From an uncultured Prosthecobacter sp. (GTDB taxonomy: Bacteria; Verrucomicrobiota; Verrucomicrobiia; Verrucomicrobiales; Verrucomicrobiaceae): a stretch of DNA of 5,508 nt. The position numbers were made by a program, and so were the translations under genes. The DNA lies in NCBI GenBank assembly GCA_937941745.1, contig CALDGV010000209.1, positions 1-5,508 on the forward strand, written 5' to 3'. Positions 2,667-5,508 of the stretch are shown here, in pieces (the stretch's first letter is position 1; each line of letters starts with the position of its first letter). The notes below the pieces were generated by a model. The model was not told where the DNA came from, searched no databases, and saw nothing but the letters and a program-made list of their open reading frames with translations.

Positions 2667-5508
2667 ATGTCCCAGCGCACTAACTTTGGAAAGATCCACG
2701 AAGTCGCCGAGCCGCCGAATCTGATCGAGATCCAGCTTCGGTCCTATGAGGAGTTCCTGCAAAAGAACATCCTCCCTTCCAAGCGTAAGGACGTCGGCCT
2801 GCAGGCGGTCTTCAAGGAAGTTTTCCCCATCGAGAGCTACGATCAGAAGATGACGCTCGATTTCGTCATGTATGAGATCGGCGATCCCAAGCTCACCTCC
2901 CTCGAAGCCATCCGCGAGGCGGAGACCTATTCTGCCCCCCTCTACGTCACCTTTGAGCTTCGTGAAGAGGCCGGTGCCAAGCAGGAGCGTGTTTACATGG
3001 GCGAAGTGCCCCTCATGACCGACCGCGGTACCTTCGTGATCAACGGCGCGGAACGCGTCGTCGTCTCCCAGCTTCACCGCTCCCCCGGCATTTGCTTTGA
3101 AAGCACCCAGCACCTCAACGGCCGCTGGCTCTATGGCTTCCGCATCATTCCTGACCGCGGCACCTGGCTTGAGGTCCAGTTCGACACGAACGACCTCCTT
3201 TACGTCTATCTGGACCGCCGCCGCCGGCGTCGCAAGTTCCTGGCCACCACGCTCCTGCGTGTGATCGGCTACTCCACCGATGAGGAGATTCTCAAGCTCT
3301 TCTACAACATCGAGGACCTGAAGCTGAAGGAAGGCCTCAGCGAGGAGGAGATCTCCACCAAGCTCCTCTACAAGGACATTCTGGACGGTGAACTGATCGT
3401 TGCCCGTGCCTATGAGCCTGTCACCGCAGGTGTGGTGCGCCAGCTCATCCAGCTTGGCCACAAGAGCATCAAGGTCATCACGGCCTCCCAGGACGATCTC
3501 ATCGTCACCTCCCTGCGCAAAGACCCTGCCAAAGACGAGGAGGAAGCCCTCAAGGAAATCTACCGCCGCCTCCGCCCCGGCGATCCGCCGACCGTTCCGA
3601 ACGCCAAGGCCCTCGTGAAGCGCCTGTTCTTCGATCCGAAGCGCTATGACCTCACGCGCGTCGGCCGTTACAAGCTGAACCAGAAGCTCACGCTCAAGAC
3701 CGACACCAACGTCCGCATCCTCGATCCGAACGATGTCGTCAGCGCCATGCGCTACCTGTTCAACCTGCGCGCAGGTGAAGGCATCCTGGACGATATTGAC
3801 CACCTCGGCTCACGCCGTGTTCGTGCCGTCGGCGAACTTCTTGCCAACCAGTGCCGTGTCGGCCTTGCCCGCACCGAGCGTCTGGTTAAGGAGCGCATGA
3901 CCCTCTTCGACGTCAGCATGGACGTCATGACCCCTGGCAAGCTTGTCAATCCGAAGGCGCTCGCCGCCGTTGTCCGTGACTTCTTCGCCCGCAGCCAGCT
4001 GAGCCAGTTCATGGATCAGATCAACCCTCTGGCTGAGCTGACCCACAAGCGTCGTCTCTCCGCTCTTGGCCCTGGTGGTCTGAACCGTGACCGCGCCGGC
4101 TTCGAAGTCCGCGACGTGCACCCCTCGCACTACGGACGCATCTGCCCGATTGAGACCCCGGAAGGTCCGAACATCGGTCTGATCAACTCCCTGGGCTCCT
4201 ATGCCCGCATCAATGAGTTCGGTTTCATCGAAACCCCCTACCGTCCGGTGAAGGACGGCGTGGTTTCCGACAAGATCGAATACCTCACGGCTGACCAGGA
4301 GGAGAACCATCACATCGCCCAGGCGAACAACGTCATCGGTGAAGATGGCCGCTTCGTCGGCAACAAGGTGACCGTCCGTTACCGTGGCGACTTCCTCGAA
4401 GTCGAGCCCACCAAGCCGACGCTCATGGACGTGTCGCCGAAGCAGATCGTTTCGATCGCGGCGAACCTCATTCCTTTCCTCGAGCACGATGACGCCAACC
4501 GCGCCCTCATGGGTTCGAACATGCAGCGCCAGGGCGTGCCGCTTCTCGAAGCCGAGGCGCCCCTCGTCGGCACCGGCATGGAAGGCAAGGCCGCCCGCGA
4601 CTCCCGTGCGGTCATCGTCGCCGATGCCAACGGCACCGTCGCCGCCGCCACCGCCGATGTGATCATCGTCACCAAGGACGGCAGCCTGCCTGTCAACGAC
4701 AAGGACTTCCTGGCCAATCCCACCAAGTCGGTCAAGACCGACCCGGATGCCGGCACCTACGTTTACATGCTGCGCAAGTTCGGCCGTTCCAACGCCGGCA
4801 CCTGCATCAATCAGCGTCCGCTCGTCAAGCGCGGCCAGAAGATCAAGAAGGGCGATGTCATCGCCGATGGTCCGTGCACCGACCAGGGCGAGCTTGCCAT
4901 CGGCAAGAACATGCTCGTCGCGTTCATGCCCTGGAACGGTTACAACTTCGAGGACGCCATCGTCATCAGCCGCCGCGTCTCCCGCGAGGACATCTACACC
5001 TCCATCCACATTGAGGACTTTGAAGTCCAGGCTCGCGACACCAAGCTCGGACCTGAGGAGATCACCCGTGACATTCCGAACGTCGGTGATGAGGCCCTCA
5101 AGAACCTCGATCAGGACGGCGTCGTCCGCGTGGGTGCTGAAGTGAAGCCTGGCGACATCCTTGTCGGCAAGATCACTCCGAAATCCGAAACGGAACTGGC
5201 TCCTGAAGAGCGCCTCCTGCGCGCCATCTTCGGTGAGAAGGCCGCTGATGTGAAGGACACCTCCCTCCGCGTTCCCTCGGGCTGCGCCGGCATCGTCATG
5301 GATGTCCGCATCGCCTCCCGTGGCAATCAGAACAAGGGTGAGGAGAAGGAGAAGCTCTCCCCCGCCGAGGCCAAGAAGCAGATCAAGCAGATCGAAGAGG
5401 ACTACCGCAACAAGAAGGAGGACCTCACCGAGCAGCTCACCGAGAAGCTCAGTGACATCCTCCTCAACGAGAAGATCCCGCTCGATGTGGTCAACGGCCA
5501 GACCGGTG
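2667..5508 (+). CDS. rpoB: DNA-directed RNA polymerase subunit beta, N-terminal 947 residues (runs off the window)
   Basis: RpoB forms one half of the RNA polymerase active cleft and the rifampicin pocket. The window ends in codon 948 of a protein expected to exceed 1,200 residues. Landmarks in order: N-terminal protrusion and lobe with GEVPLMTDRGTFVINGAERV and VSQLHRSPG; an Arg run at 184-189; a shortened version of the E. coli betai4 insertion near 195-265; the rifampicin region SQLSQFMDQINPL at 443-455 through THKRRLSALGPGG; GRICPIETPEGPNIGLI; LIPFLEHDDANRALMGSNMQRQ; the active-site-proximal NFEDA with Glu762-Asp763 (E. coli Glu813-Asp814); and from about 880 a charged, coiled-coil-like segment matching the betai9 insertion. 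The catalytic lysines lie beyond the window. ATG 2667 starts the recognisable N-terminus (SQRTNFGKIHEVAEPPNL). An in-frame GTG at 2598 would add 23 unrelated residues. No Shine-Dalgarno sequence precedes it. rpoC is expected downstream. Confidence 0.98.
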   Translation, partial: MSQRTNFGKIHEVAEPPNLIEIQLRSYEEFLQKNILPSKRKDVGLQAVFKEVFPIESYDQKMTLDFVMYEIGDPKLTSLEAIREAETYSAPLYVTFELREEAGAKQERVYMGEVPLMTDRGTFVINGAERVVVSQLHRSPGICFESTQHLNGRWLYGFRIIPDRGTWLEVQFDTNDLLYVYLDRRRRRRKFLATTLLRVIGYSTDEEILKLFYNIEDLKLKEGLSEEEISTKLLYKDILDGELIVARAYEPVTAGVVRQLIQLGHKSIKVITASQDDLIVTSLRKDPAKDEEEALKEIYRRLRPGDPPTVPNAKALVKRLFFDPKRYDLTRVGRYKLNQKLTLKTDTNVRILDPNDVVSAMRYLFNLRAGEGILDDIDHLGSRRVRAVGELLANQCRVGLARTERLVKERMTLFDVSMDVMTPGKLVNPKALAAVVRDFFARSQLSQFMDQINPLAELTHKRRLSALGPGGLNRDRAGFEVRDVHPSHYGRICPIETPEGPNIGLINSLGSYARINEFGFIETPYRPVKDGVVSDKIEYLTADQEENHHIAQANNVIGEDGRFVGNKVTVRYRGDFLEVEPTKPTLMDVSPKQIVSIAANLIPFLEHDDANRALMGSNMQRQGVPLLEAEAPLVGTGMEGKAARDSRAVIVADANGTVAAATADVIIVTKDGSLPVNDKDFLANPTKSVKTDPDAGTYVYMLRKFGRSNAGTCINQRPLVKRGQKIKKGDVIADGPCTDQGELAIGKNMLVAFMPWNGYNFEDAIVISRRVSREDIYTSIHIEDFEVQARDTKLGPEEITRDIPNVGDEALKNLDQDGVVRVGAEVKPGDILVGKITPKSETELAPEERLLRAIFGEKAADVKDTSLRVPSGCAGIVMDVRIASRGNQNKGEEKEKLSPAEAKKQIKQIEEDYRNKKEDLTEQLTEKLSDILLNEKIPLDVVNGQTG

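Noticed and set aside
2640..5009. Two long antisense open frames (387 and 399 codons) facing rpoB, in the same minus-strand frame
   Set aside because: Their codons are in exact register with rpoB codons, so antisense stops appear only where rpoB uses TTA, CTA or TCA. rpoB avoids these; the break near 3810 is a single TCA. The translations are low-complexity, rich in Val, Asp, Gly and Ala, as expected of a codon-bias shadow.

Overview
The window is one uninterrupted block of translation and transcription housekeeping genes, all on the + strand. The order is the end of nusG, then rplK (L11), rplA (L1), rplJ (L10), rplL (L7/L12) and the first 947 codons of rpoB (RNA polymerase beta). This is the widely conserved nusG-rplKAJL-rpoB order. 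The DNA is GC-rich, and codons such as TTA, CTA and TCA are largely avoided. The RpoB sequence recalls the Planctomycetes-Verrucomicrobia-Chlamydiae group: it has a chlamydia-like RSQLSQ rifampicin-region start, the phrase ITPKSETELAPEERLLRAIF, and an LLNEK motif inside the lineage-specific insertion. My best guess is a free-living verrucomicrobial bacterium; this rests on remembered sequences, not on a search.

Layout: 1-30 NusG C-terminus; 31-92 pyrimidine-rich spacer; 93-518 rplK; 519-565 short spacer with a small hairpin; 566-1264 rplA; 21-nt spacer; 1286-1789 rplJ; 1790-1933 spacer with four predicted hairpins in a row; 1934-2311 rplL; 2312-2666 a 355-nt gene-free spacer full of stem-loops; 2667 to the window end, rpoB, cut off by the window edge inside its coiled-coil insertion.

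The proteins work together. L11, L1 and the L10-L12 stalk form the mobile parts of the large ribosomal subunit: the GTPase-associated centre, the factor-recruiting stalk and the E-site stalk. NusG and RpoB belong to the transcription machinery. The genes themselves are ordinary. What deserves a second look is the RNA between them. The usual place for an L10 leader, just before rplJ, has only 21 nt, whereas the two spacers around rplL are long and strongly self-complementary. Shine-Dalgarno sequences are missing or badly placed in front of all five starts. RpoB carries isoleucine where E. coli has Asn518 in the rifampicin-binding region. I found no mobile element, CRISPR array, tRNA/rRNA gene or foreign-looking island, and no new multi-gene system. 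The strongest candidate for something undescribed is the structured RNA flanking rplL.
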